Below are positions 8,494-18,249 of a DNA stretch of 64,000 nt, piece after piece; the first letter of the stretch is position 1; each line of letters opens with the position of its first letter. The stretch covers positions 1,488,001-1,552,000 of the forward strand of contig CBDDLL010000002.1 of the NCBI GenBank assembly GCA_965230625.1, given 5' to 3'. The position numbers and the translations under genes are program-made. Source of the stretch: Saccharicrinis sp965230625 (GTDB lineage Bacteria; Bacteroidota; Bacteroidia; Bacteroidales; Marinilabiliaceae). The notes below the pieces were generated by a model. That model worked only from the letters and a program-made list of their open reading frames with translations, ran no database searches and was not told the origin of the DNA.

Positions 8494-8640
8494 ATGAGCA
8501 AGATTAACGATAAAATAGAAAAGCTTAAAAAGGAACTGAATGATCAGTCGAATGCATTAAAAAGCTTTGTGAATTCAGATGCTCAAAAAAAGAAAAAGAC
8601 TAATACTAAAACTAAAAAAACCTCAACTGATAAAAACTAA
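8494..8640 (+). CDS. 48-residue Lys-rich small protein
   Basis: ATG at 8494 opens 48 codons ending at TAA 8640. Residues 1-26 form a likely amphipathic helix/coiled coil (MSKINDKIEKLKKELNDQSN), followed by a Lys/Thr-rich tail (QKKKKTNTKTKKTSTDKN). The protein is strongly basic with no cysteine, signal or membrane segment. The tail recalls histone-like or nucleic-acid-binding tails, but no family is recognised. Support for a real gene comes from promoter copy C placed exactly upstream and the stem-loop downstream. Shared promoter architecture suggests co-regulation with the STAS-like protein at 7958. Confidence 0.65.
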   Translation: MSKINDKIEKLKKELNDQSNALKSFVNSDAQKKKKTNTKTKKTSTDKN

Positions 8641-8703
8641 TATTGCGTTAAGTGTGAAAATGTTAACCATACCCCCAAGCGTGAGTGTGAAGTGAGGTGA
8701 AAA

Positions 8704-8790
8704 AAGAAGCGATATTAGAAAAGTAAAATTAGGTAATGTTTTTAAGTATACTTATAATGTCATCAATTGACTTCTCAATATCGCTTCTTT
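8704..8790. terminator. Long stem-loop between small protein and collar operon
   Basis: A perfect 14-bp inverted repeat (AAAGAAGCGATATT at 8704-8717, complement at 8777-8790) encloses 59 nt. It is preceded by AGTGTGAAGTGAGGTGAA (8684-8701), which resembles AGTGTAAAATGAGGTAAA (1344-1361) in front of the first stem-loop. The rest of 8641-8942 has no gene. Confidence 0.45.
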
Positions 8791-8942
8791 AAACAAAAAT
8801 TTAGCCAACCCCATATTCTCAAATTGAAGAAATAATCTATTAAATACAATATTTTTTATTGATAAATAAATACATTGTATCAAATTTAATATTCCCTCTA
8901 ATAATCTAAAATATTAAACATTCAATAAAAACGTTTCTTAAA

Positions 8943-9887
8943 ATGAAAAAGTCAGTTCTTCTAATTTTTACAATTACTGTATTGGTTTTAGGATCATTAC
9001 AAGCCCAAACAGATGACAAATCATTTAGCTTTCAAGGATATGCTGTAGATTCTGAAGGCAAAGCTCTTGGTAGCGAAAGCATTAATGTAAGGTTTTCGTT
9101 GTACCAGGCTGGACAAAGTGTTGAATACACCGAAACGCATACAACAACAACTGATGCCTATGGTGTATTTACAGAAGAAATAGGCTCTATTACTCCAATC
9201 GATTTTAAAAAACTGAATTTTAATAGATACAACTATAAGTTAAAAGTTGAGGTTAAAAAAACATCCGAAGGTGTATATACTACCATTAGCGACGCTGCAT
9301 TATTATCAGTGCCTTATGCTCGTAATGCGGCCAATGGGGTACCAGTAGGATCCATTATGCCATTTGCCGGAACATTGGATAAAGTACCTCATGGCTGGTT
9401 GGCTTGTAATGGAGCAAGTGTATTAATTAGCGACTATCCACAGTTATATGATGTAATTGGAAATGCCTGGGGACATTCAGGATCACATTTTAATTTACCT
9501 GACCTAAGAGGGGTATTTATGAGAGGAGTAGATCATGGAAGAAATCTCGATCCAGACAGAGGATCCAGAGGTCGTATTCATACTGGAGGTAACACCGGAG
9601 ATAATGTAGGCTCCTACCAATCTGACACTTATGCATCTCACAATCACGGTGCACACGGATCTCAAGAAAGTCACAGTCATAGTTATAAAGATACTTATTA
9701 CTCTGAATCAGGAGGTGATGGGCCACATCAGTATGGTTCGGGTGACAGTGATCACGATAACGGCGACTATAACAAAACAAGAAATACTGACTCCCAAACT
9801 CCTGCTATCACTGTAACTGTTGATCATTCAGGAGGACACGAAACCCGTCCTCGCAACGTATTCGTTGAGTACATTGTAAAATACTAG
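8943..9887 (+). CDS. Secreted phage tail-collar / fibre-tip domain protein
   Basis: This 314-residue protein has a signal peptide (MKKSVLLIFTITVLVLGSLQAQ) and an N-terminal domain typical of Bacteroidetes fibre-like secreted proteins (SFQGYAVDSEGKALG to LSVPYARNA). A phage tail collar domain follows (residues ~134-200: GSIMPFAGT...GWLACNG...FNLPDLRGVFMRG). The C-terminal needle-like part has repeated HxH motifs (SHNHG, SHSHS) and ends GGHETRPRNVFVEYIVKY. In T4-type receptor-binding fibres the equivalent tip forms a trimer whose HxH motifs bind iron; the same is inferred here. It has no T9SS sorting domain, so it may stay periplasmic or attach to its neighbour. The next gene starts 22 bp downstream, so the two are probably co-transcribed. 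No phage genes flank it. Confidence 0.85.
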   Translation: MKKSVLLIFTITVLVLGSLQAQTDDKSFSFQGYAVDSEGKALGSESINVRFSLYQAGQSVEYTETHTTTTDAYGVFTEEIGSITPIDFKKLNFNRYNYKLKVEVKKTSEGVYTTISDAALLSVPYARNAANGVPVGSIMPFAGTLDKVPHGWLACNGASVLISDYPQLYDVIGNAWGHSGSHFNLPDLRGVFMRGVDHGRNLDPDRGSRGRIHTGGNTGDNVGSYQSDTYASHNHGAHGSQESHSHSYKDTYYSESGGDGPHQYGSGDSDHDNGDYNKTRNTDSQTPAITVTVDHSGGHETRPRNVFVEYIVKY

Positions 9888-9909
9888 TAATAATATTAAA
9901 TAATTAATT

Positions 9910-12900
9910 ATGAGAAGATTATTACTAATCTGTGTGGCCTTGCTGTACGTTTGCTTATCGTACGGACAAAACAGGTTACCATACAACATAGGATATTATG
10001 GAATAAAAACACCTCCAGGTGCAACTGTTAGAACACCTTTTGCCGGAGGTCAGGTAGTAGCTACAGAACATAAAGATGTATCTGACTACAAGGTGATGTG
10101 TGGTTTTAAATTCGACATACTTTATATAGATCTCACATTCACCGAAGATCTTTTTGCCTCGAAAGGCTATTATGCCAATTTTGTAGAATTAAAATGGGAT
10201 GTTAACGCAAATGCAAGTAACATTACCCGATTTAAAATATACAGGAAAGAATATAACACAGAAGGAGATTCTACATTAGTTGCATCTATTTCTGCCGATG
10301 AACGTTCTTGGAAAGATGAGTATGCTGAATCCAATCAAATATATAAGTATACTCTCTTTGCAGAAGGTATCACTTCCGATTTTGTAGAACCATACATTGA
10401 TTATATAGAAGGTATTGGATTCAGAATCCCTACTGCTACAGTAAGTGGTAGAATAACTTATGAGGGTGGAACTGCTGTTGAAGGAGTTAAAGTAATTGCC
10501 GAAACAGAAGATGCTTTTGGCGGTAGCGGTGCTTACCTAAATGGTGTAGATTCTTATCTATCTGTCCCCTATAACGACAATGATAAATTTAACCTGGATA
10601 CTGCCTTTACTTTCCAGGGTTGGTTTTTACCCGATGGTACAAGCTCTACATGCTTATTTAGCAAAGGATCGCAGTATGAAATTATGCATCAGCAAAACCA
10701 AATTAATTTTACTATTGGAGGAACAACTACACTAACAGCAAACTTTACAGAAAAACCTGATACATTCTTCCATGTAGCGGCTACTTACGCTAATAATATT
10801 GCAAAACTCTACATTATATACGATAACGAAACCTATTGGATGGAAGAAATGGCAGTTAGCAGCGATCCTCCTGCAGAAGACAATGATCTTTTATTTGGTT
10901 TTGACAGCAACTACATTACCAGTCATTATAAAGGTACCATGGACGAATTAAGAATATGGTATTCGGCTTTGGATAGTGCTACTATATTCGACAGTTATGG
11001 CTTATATATTGATGGTACTCAAAAATATTTAAGTGCATATTACAGGTTAGATGAAGCTACGGGAGACCTTATTTTTGACATAGCACGATCTGGTTATAAC
11101 TTTTATGAAAACCATGGAGGAGCACATAATGTGCAATGGGTTGATAAAGTACCTTTACGTGAGCAGCTTTCTCATAAGGGCGTAACTGATAGTGAAGGTA
11201 ATTATATTATCACTGGTATTCCATTTGCTACAGATGGTTCAACATACACCATTACACCAATGTTAAGCAGTCACCAGTTTGAGCCAACTCAAACACTGCT
11301 TTATATTAACGAAAATGATGTAACGCACAACAACATCAATTTTACCGATGTGGCATCATTCAGGGTAACTGGTAGTATAAGATATCGCGACACCTATTTT
11401 CCTGTTGAAGATGTATTTATTAAGGTAGATGGAAAAACAGCCGTTGATAGCGATGGTTCGGCTATTACTACCGACCGTTATGGTAACTTCTCTATTGATG
11501 TACCCATTGGTCAGCACTACATTAGCGTTACTAAACAAGGACATGATTTTGATGATTTTGGAAGATTCCCTCCTGAGGCAGATTCGTATTTTGACTTCCA
11601 GGAAGCTATATCAGGACTTGAGTTTATAGATACTACACTTGTAAAAGTTATCGGACGCGTTGTTGGAGGTCCTGTACAAGAAGCAAAAAAACTTGGTTTT
11701 GGTAAATCAACCAACAATATTGGTAACGCAACCATTACTTTAACTACCGAAAAAGGTTATGATCTTACTGATAATGCTGATGGCAATACAGGTAGTTGGG
11801 ACAATAGTTACATAAAAGGTGGCGAAGATGCTAGTAGTGGCACTACTAACTTCGATATCAATACAGTTAGTATCGAAATTAACCCAGATGAATCAACTGG
11901 TGAATTTACTGCTTATTTACTACCTGAAGTATATAACATTACATCTGTAACTGCTGGAAATTATACTTTTGGAGAAGAATTCCACACCAGCCTTGACATC
12001 TCTAATGCATTTATATGGCAAAGCATTTCTGATACAACCGTAATAGGCCAAATTATTATGCCTAATGGAGACGTAGTAGATGAAACAAGAATTGATAGTG
12101 TTAATTATCAACAGCGTAAAGATTTCATATATCGCACATCTCCTACTGTAAGTGTAACTAAAAAGGATCGTTCAAAAGCTTTCTGGGAAACAGAGCTAAT
12201 TGAAAAAGAAGATACTATTACATTGGTGGATGATAATAATGATCCACTCACTGCCTTCCCTGTTTTCAACCAAAGGACAAAGTATAATCTTAAGATTTCT
12301 GTTTACGAACGATATGTTAACGCAAATCAAGATGATGCAGTAGATGATGTTCCTGTTACTGATGGCAAAGCCGAAGTAGTTAACTCCCTGGCAATAAATG
12401 ATTCAAAAGTTCAATTGGCTCTTGACAGCCAAGGAGAAGCCAACTATTCATTTACTGCCGGTTTACCAAACATCAGCGAAAATGGAGACGAAAGCTATGT
12501 GAAAACAATGAACATAACTGTGTTTACAGGTGACAATGGATCTATTGCCACCGAATGGAAATATAACGATGATTACTTTAAAGGATATGTATTTGGTGGA
12601 TTACCAACCGGAAACAATTTTGTAACCAACGGTCCTAACAAAGTAGATATGATATTGCGTGATCCACCTGGTTCGGGTAGTTCTGCCACCCTTGAACAAG
12701 GGCAAAGCATATCAAAAACTACAACGACCTCCATTTCTCATAACGAATCGGGTACAGAAGAACTTACACTCCAATTAGGAGCTACAGTAAAAGTATGGGC
12801 AGGAATTGGTGCCGGTGTAATAACCGAAACAGAGTATAACAATGACATTACTGTTGGATTAGAACATGAAGAAACATGGTTAAACGAAAATACAACTACA

Positions 12901-15900
12901 TCAACCACCACTACTACAAAAGCATGGAGTACAAGTGACAGTCCGGATTATGTAGGTGCTATGGGTGATGTATTTATTGGACATTCCACCAATATTGTAT
13001 ATGGTCAATCCAGGTTTATTCAGCTGGTAAAAACAGAAGACTGTGATGGTAATTGTTTTGGACCAGAAGTAGATGGCTACAGAGTAGGAACAAAGGTAGG
13101 TGTTCGTTTTAATCCAGAATTTGGTACAGCCTTTATGTATAGCCAAAATCATATTGTAAACTACCTGATTCCAAATCTGGAAATGCTAAGAAATAATTTC
13201 CTAACCAGGGGCGACAATGTTTATGTATCTGCATTGCCTACTGATGATGAAGATTATGGTAGAGATAACAACGATACAATCAGTCATACGCAAAATCAAT
13301 TGGTTGGAGACTCTTACACCATTAATATTCCTGTATCATGGCCAGATGATAGTCTTTTTGTTGATTCTGTGCATGTATTCAACCAGCAAATTAAAGGTTG
13401 GGAAAAAGTTCTGGCTCAAAACGAACGTGATAAAGCAGAAGCTAAACTGGTAGAAAACTTATCATTTGATGCCGGAGTAACTTATGAAAAATCTTTAGAA
13501 GTAGAAGCTGAACAAGAAGAAGTTTCATCCTTTGAGTTTGTGATATCTCCTACTCTGGAGTATGAAACCGGCTTTAATTTCAATAAGTTTGGATTGAAAG
13601 TGGATATTGAGGAAAGTTATTCCTATACAAATACCGAAGAAGATGGTACCACAACCACCTCAACAACAAATGTAAGTTATACACTTCAGGAAACCGAAGG
13701 AGGTGATTATATCAGCGTTGATGTAAAAGAACCTAAAACACCAACCGGGGCTGTATTTTATAGTAGAGGTGGACAAACCTCATGTCCATACGAAGGTGAG
13801 ATAGTTACCGAATATTATAATCCGGGTACAATCATAAGTGAAGCAACTATGCAAATCGAAGTTCCGGTTATTGATGTAGAAAATGCAATTATAACTGGTA
13901 TACCTGAAGATCAGGCTGGTGTTTACACACTTTATCTGAAAAACGAAAGCCAAACTGGAGACGATAGTTGGTTTTTACTAGAGGTTGATGATGAAAGCAA
14001 TCCGGATGGTGCAAAAATATTATTAGATGGAACACCAATTGGAAACGGACGAATGATACTTGTTCCTGCCGAAAGTACAACTACTAAAACGGTAACACTA
14101 GGCATGACAAAACCTGATGTATTCGACTATGAGGATGTTACATTAATTCTTCATTCGGTATGTCAATTTGATCCTACTGGTGATTTAGATGATATTGCCG
14201 ACAGTGTTTCAATATCTGCTCATTTCCAGGCGGCTTGTTCTGGTGTAGAAATTACCTCACCTGTTGATAAATGGGTAATCAATACCAACACAGGTGAAAA
14301 CATGACAATAGGGGTTGATAACTATAACTTGGAACATGCCTCATTTGAGAAAATATTGTTCCAGTACAAACCAACCTCAAGTTCGCAGTGGAATACAAAT
14401 ATGGTATTTTATGTAGACGAAGATGATTACGAAGCAGCAGACATTCCTAAATATAAAATTGATGGTCAAAGCAGTATTGACTACGATTGGGATATGAGCA
14501 GCCTCATCGATAGAAATTATAATATTCGTTTACTTACCATTTGCGACGATGGCACCGAAAATTCATCTGAAATACTTACCGGAATTAAAGATGTTAAACG
14601 TCCGCAACTTTTTGGATCGCCACAACCTGCAGATGGTATTTTGTCGCCTAACGACGAAGTAATGGTATCCTTTGACGAGGATATTGAAGAAGGTTTACTA
14701 ACACCATTTAATTTCTCAGTTTCTGGCGTTTTAAATGGATCAGACCTTAACCATAATGCAAGTGTATATTTTGATGGCAATTCGGGATATGCAAGCGTTT
14801 ACCAGGGAGTCAACCTAAAGGACAAATCATTCTCGGTTGAATTCTGGGCAAACAGAAACAGTAATGGCGAAATGGTTGTTTTATCGCAGGGTGGTGAATT
14901 TGAGATTGGATTTGATAGTAGCGATAGATTCTACCTAAAATTAGGCAATCAAACCATCATTAGTAACAATACATACACCACCATAAATACCTGGGAACAC
15001 TGGGGTGTTGTATACGATGATGAAACTAAGATTATCGAGCTTTATAAAGATGATGATTACATAGTAGAGAATATTGATTTTGTATCGGACTTTACTGGAG
15101 TAGGTAAAATGTACATTGGAAAAAGCAACGATGATACTAAATACTTTGAAGGTGCCGTGCATGAATTGAGGGTATGGGCTAAAACAATACCACTGGGCGA
15201 TTTCTTTGCAAAAAGCATGCAATCACTAACAGGTGATGAAATTGGCATTATTGGTTACTGGTCAATGGATGAAGCATTTGGCAACATGGCTCAAGATAAA
15301 GCAAGAGATCGTCATGCTACTTTATATAATACCGATTGGCAAGTATTACCAATTAAGTATGCCCGCGAATTTGACGGCATCGATGATTACATTGAGATAG
15401 CCACTGCCTCATCAGTTATTATTACGGATGAAATGGATCTTACCATTGAATTCTGGTTTAAAGCTCCAAATCAAACCAACACCACTTTATTTTCTAATGG
15501 AAAGGGTGATGGAACCGATTTAATACCAAGCGCAGATAATGCATTATCTATTGGAATTAATAGTTCAGGTGAGATTTTTGCTCAAAATAACGGAACAACA
15601 ATTACTATTTCCGGTGAGGACTACTTAGATGAAAACTGGCACCACTTAGCGCTTGTTTTAAGCAGAAACGCCAATACATCCTTGTACATCGATGGTAATC
15701 TGAAAGCCTATAAGCATAGCAATTACTTTGGAGGAATGGTGGGAGATAAAATGGCATTAGGAGCACGTAGGTATGATGCCTTAGCCGTTAAAGACCAGTT
15801 TTATAATGGTTTGCTGGACGAAGTAAGAATATGGAATTTGGCTCGTACTTCTAAGCAACTGAACATGGACAGAAACGCTAAACTTACTGGTACCGAAAAA

Positions 15901-18084
15901 GGACTTGTTGCCTATTATCCATTTGAACAATATAACAGTGTAATGGGTGCTGAGATTATCCAATCTAGTCTTGATGATAATTATATTCCTCCATATGAAG
16001 GATGGAGCAATGGTGGCACAGCAACTGCCAATGGTGGTGATTTTGTAACCAATACTCCAAATATTAAAGATGCTCGTCCGGTTCAAAAAGTTCAGTTTAC
16101 CTGGGCTGTTAACGATGATAAAATCATTATCAACATTGATGAACCACAGGAAGTTGTAGAAAAAACAGTTCTTGAGTTCACCGTTGACAGAATACAGGAT
16201 TTAAATGAAAACAGACTGGCATCTCCAATCACTTGGACTGCTTACGTGAACCGTAACCAAATTGTATGGGATGCCGTGGAATTAAATTACGAGAAGAAAC
16301 TTCACGATCCATTATCATTTAATGTTGATATTTTAAATACAGGAGGTGTTCAACAAAACTTTAGTATTGAGAACCTTCCAGCATGGTTATCTGCTTCTCC
16401 ATCCGAAGGTGAAATTGATCCTGATAGTCGTATGACTTTGGAATTTACTATTGATCAATATGCGAATATTGGAAAATTTGAAGAATCGATTTACCTAAGG
16501 TCAGACTTTGGATATGATGAGAAACTGACCATCAATTTAAAGGTATACGAAGATGCACCTGATTGGAGTGTGAATGCTGATAACTTCCAATACTCGATGA
16601 ATGTGATTGCTCAGTTAAGCATCAATAACAACATATCTACCAACGAGGATGATATTGTTGCAGCATTTATTAATGGAGAATGCAGAGGAGTAGCCTCTCC
16701 TAAATACATACCGGAATACGACATGTATGAACTCTTCTTAAACATTTATTCTAACAAGAATGCATCAGAAGAGATAACATTTAAAATTTGGGATGCTGAC
16801 AAAGGTGATATACATACCGATGTTACTCCAGAACTTACATTTGTATCCAACACATATTATGGAACTCCTTCTGCTCCTGAAATGCTATACGCTTTAAGTA
16901 CTTACGAATTGGATATTCCATTAAGTAAGGGTTGGAACTGGATGTCGTTTAACCTTCTAAGCGAGTTGCAAATTGATCCTGATCTTTTATTTGAAGGAAT
17001 GGCATTTGATAATGGCGATCAGATTAAAGGACGTGATGCATTTGAAAACTATACGGTTTCTTCTGGTTGGAATGGTACAATCACTCCAACCGGTGGGTTG
17101 AAGAACGAAGAAATGTACCTGGTGAACATTAGTAATGTGGATACATTAACTATTATTGGAACAAGTCTTGATCCATTGTCAACTCCAATTACTATAAACG
17201 AGGGATGGAACTATATTGGATATATTCCTTCGATGAACATACCAACTAAAACAGCTTTAAGTAACCTGAATTCAACTACAAATGACTTAATTAAGAGTCA
17301 GACCAACTTTGCTATGTACGACGAAGCTCTGGGTTGGATTGGTTCACTTAATTATTTATCTCCTGGCGAAGGATATATGTTATACTCGCAAAATGTCGAT
17401 ATTCTAACATACCCGGAATCTGGCCTTCTGAAAGCAGGTATATCGGAAGATAATTTCGATACAAAATCTTATGGTGTTAGTGTAGAAAATTACCAGACAA
17501 ACATGTCGGTGGTTGCCACATTACAAAACAGCAATTCAGAAAGAATTCAGAAACCTTTACAGTTAGTAGCATTTATAAATGGTGAGTGCAGAGGAGAAAT
17601 AAAAGCTGTTGAAGTAGGAGATAACAATTACTTGTACTTCTTACCTGTTTATGGTAATGCTCAAGGTGAAAATATCAGTTTCAGGGCATATAGCAATGAT
17701 TTCTCTAGTTCTTCAATGGCTGATGAAACACTTTCGTATGCTCAAAACAGTATTTCAGGATCAATCTCAAATCCAGTATTACTTACTGTTGAAGATGCTA
17801 ACCTTTCAGATAATGAAAGTGAAGGTTTCAACGGTACAACATTTAACGTATATCCAAATCCATTTGACAATGAACTTATTGTTACTGGTTATTTGGAAAA
17901 CAACGAAGATGTTCAAATACAGTTGATTGATCAAATGGGTAGAAAGATTCATTATACGGAGGAAGCTTTAGTATCAGGTGAAAATTCTATTACGATATCT
18001 GGAAAAGATATACCACCTGGCATTTACTATGTAAGCATTTTATGCAATAATACAATCAAGGTATTTAAAGTAGTTAAAGAATAG
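9910..18084 (+). CDS. Giant LamG-domain T9SS type A surface protein
   Basis: The 2724-residue protein starts with a signal peptide (MRRLLLICVALLYVCLSYGQ). Domains in order: a fibronectin-III-like region (~80-165), a short CNA-B/carboxypeptidase-regulatory-like beta domain, LamG/concanavalin-like domain 1 (~205-355), two regulatory-like Ig segments, a long Thr/Ser-rich beta region (~920-1270), LamG 2 (~1617-1757), LamG 3 (~1818-1980), and an Ig/BACON-like segment (~2125-2215). A 'W.V.....Y..SM.V...AFINGECRG' module (~2217-2330) follows, then a 'GWNWMSFNLL' domain (~2340-2510), a second AFINGECRG module (~2520-2630), and a type A sorting domain (~2645-2724, NVYPNPFDNELIV...TIKVFKVVKE). LamG domains usually bind glycans, so an adhesin or carbohydrate-binding surface protein is likely. 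It sits 22 bp after the collar gene and 165 bp before the cadherin gene, which shares its GECRG module. Confidence 0.88.
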   Translation: MRRLLLICVALLYVCLSYGQNRLPYNIGYYGIKTPPGATVRTPFAGGQVVATEHKDVSDYKVMCGFKFDILYIDLTFTEDLFASKGYYANFVELKWDVNANASNITRFKIYRKEYNTEGDSTLVASISADERSWKDEYAESNQIYKYTLFAEGITSDFVEPYIDYIEGIGFRIPTATVSGRITYEGGTAVEGVKVIAETEDAFGGSGAYLNGVDSYLSVPYNDNDKFNLDTAFTFQGWFLPDGTSSTCLFSKGSQYEIMHQQNQINFTIGGTTTLTANFTEKPDTFFHVAATYANNIAKLYIIYDNETYWMEEMAVSSDPPAEDNDLLFGFDSNYITSHYKGTMDELRIWYSALDSATIFDSYGLYIDGTQKYLSAYYRLDEATGDLIFDIARSGYNFYENHGGAHNVQWVDKVPLREQLSHKGVTDSEGNYIITGIPFATDGSTYTITPMLSSHQFEPTQTLLYINENDVTHNNINFTDVASFRVTGSIRYRDTYFPVEDVFIKVDGKTAVDSDGSAITTDRYGNFSIDVPIGQHYISVTKQGHDFDDFGRFPPEADSYFDFQEAISGLEFIDTTLVKVIGRVVGGPVQEAKKLGFGKSTNNIGNATITLTTEKGYDLTDNADGNTGSWDNSYIKGGEDASSGTTNFDINTVSIEINPDESTGEFTAYLLPEVYNITSVTAGNYTFGEEFHTSLDISNAFIWQSISDTTVIGQIIMPNGDVVDETRIDSVNYQQRKDFIYRTSPTVSVTKKDRSKAFWETELIEKEDTITLVDDNNDPLTAFPVFNQRTKYNLKISVYERYVNANQDDAVDDVPVTDGKAEVVNSLAINDSKVQLALDSQGEANYSFTAGLPNISENGDESYVKTMNITVFTGDNGSIATEWKYNDDYFKGYVFGGLPTGNNFVTNGPNKVDMILRDPPGSGSSATLEQGQSISKTTTTSISHNESGTEELTLQLGATVKVWAGIGAGVITETEYNNDITVGLEHEETWLNENTTTSTTTTTKAWSTSDSPDYVGAMGDVFIGHSTNIVYGQSRFIQLVKTEDCDGNCFGPEVDGYRVGTKVGVRFNPEFGTAFMYSQNHIVNYLIPNLEMLRNNFLTRGDNVYVSALPTDDEDYGRDNNDTISHTQNQLVGDSYTINIPVSWPDDSLFVDSVHVFNQQIKGWEKVLAQNERDKAEAKLVENLSFDAGVTYEKSLEVEAEQEEVSSFEFVISPTLEYETGFNFNKFGLKVDIEESYSYTNTEEDGTTTTSTTNVSYTLQETEGGDYISVDVKEPKTPTGAVFYSRGGQTSCPYEGEIVTEYYNPGTIISEATMQIEVPVIDVENAIITGIPEDQAGVYTLYLKNESQTGDDSWFLLEVDDESNPDGAKILLDGTPIGNGRMILVPAESTTTKTVTLGMTKPDVFDYEDVTLILHSVCQFDPTGDLDDIADSVSISAHFQAACSGVEITSPVDKWVINTNTGENMTIGVDNYNLEHASFEKILFQYKPTSSSQWNTNMVFYVDEDDYEAADIPKYKIDGQSSIDYDWDMSSLIDRNYNIRLLTICDDGTENSSEILTGIKDVKRPQLFGSPQPADGILSPNDEVMVSFDEDIEEGLLTPFNFSVSGVLNGSDLNHNASVYFDGNSGYASVYQGVNLKDKSFSVEFWANRNSNGEMVVLSQGGEFEIGFDSSDRFYLKLGNQTIISNNTYTTINTWEHWGVVYDDETKIIELYKDDDYIVENIDFVSDFTGVGKMYIGKSNDDTKYFEGAVHELRVWAKTIPLGDFFAKSMQSLTGDEIGIIGYWSMDEAFGNMAQDKARDRHATLYNTDWQVLPIKYAREFDGIDDYIEIATASSVIITDEMDLTIEFWFKAPNQTNTTLFSNGKGDGTDLIPSADNALSIGINSSGEIFAQNNGTTITISGEDYLDENWHHLALVLSRNANTSLYIDGNLKAYKHSNYFGGMVGDKMALGARRYDALAVKDQFYNGLLDEVRIWNLARTSKQLNMDRNAKLTGTEKGLVAYYPFEQYNSVMGAEIIQSSLDDNYIPPYEGWSNGGTATANGGDFVTNTPNIKDARPVQKVQFTWAVNDDKIIINIDEPQEVVEKTVLEFTVDRIQDLNENRLASPITWTAYVNRNQIVWDAVELNYEKKLHDPLSFNVDILNTGGVQQNFSIENLPAWLSASPSEGEIDPDSRMTLEFTIDQYANIGKFEESIYLRSDFGYDEKLTINLKVYEDAPDWSVNADNFQYSMNVIAQLSINNNISTNEDDIVAAFINGECRGVASPKYIPEYDMYELFLNIYSNKNASEEITFKIWDADKGDIHTDVTPELTFVSNTYYGTPSAPEMLYALSTYELDIPLSKGWNWMSFNLLSELQIDPDLLFEGMAFDNGDQIKGRDAFENYTVSSGWNGTITPTGGLKNEEMYLVNISNVDTLTIIGTSLDPLSTPITINEGWNYIGYIPSMNIPTKTALSNLNSTTNDLIKSQTNFAMYDEALGWIGSLNYLSPGEGYMLYSQNVDILTYPESGLLKAGISEDNFDTKSYGVSVENYQTNMSVVATLQNSNSERIQKPLQLVAFINGECRGEIKAVEVGDNNYLYFLPVYGNAQGENISFRAYSNDFSSSSMADETLSYAQNSISGSISNPVLLTVEDANLSDNESEGFNGTTFNVYPNPFDNELIVTGYLENNEDVQIQLIDQMGRKIHYTEEALVSGENSITISGKDIPPGIYYVSILCNNTIKVFKVVKE

Positions 18085-18146
18085 TAAAGAAAGTTTTCAA
18101 CTGAAACATCATAAGATGAACACACAACATTCTCAATCAGTCAATT

Positions 18147-18176
18147 TTGCCAGTCCCGTCAATTCGGGATTGGCAA
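18147..18176 (+). terminator. Hairpin between LamG and cadherin genes
   Basis: TTGCCAGTCCCG (18147-18158) pairs with CGGGATTGGCAA (18165-18176) with one G-T wobble and a 6-nt loop. No T-run follows, so it may be a weak terminator or a processing/stability hairpin within a shared transcript. Confidence 0.45.
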
Positions 18177-18198
18177 TAACTGAAAATCAATCCTGTGT

Positions 18199-18240
18199 AA
18201 ATCAGTCTTATGTCTTTATACTTAATACTTGATACTAATT
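18199..18240 (+). repeat. Degenerate interspersed repeat, copy R1
   Basis: The segment reading AATCAGTCTTATGTCTTTAT then ACTTAATACTTGATACTAA closely matches, in reverse complement, the segment at 27857-27895, and more loosely 28167-28220. All three copies are intergenic. Confidence 0.5.
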
Positions 18241-18249
18241 CTATAAAAA

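Noticed and set aside
1709..9887. Prophage or tailocin cluster suggested by two tail-collar proteins
   Set aside because: Both proteins have Sec signal peptides, and no capsid, portal, terminase, sheath, tube or lysis gene is nearby.
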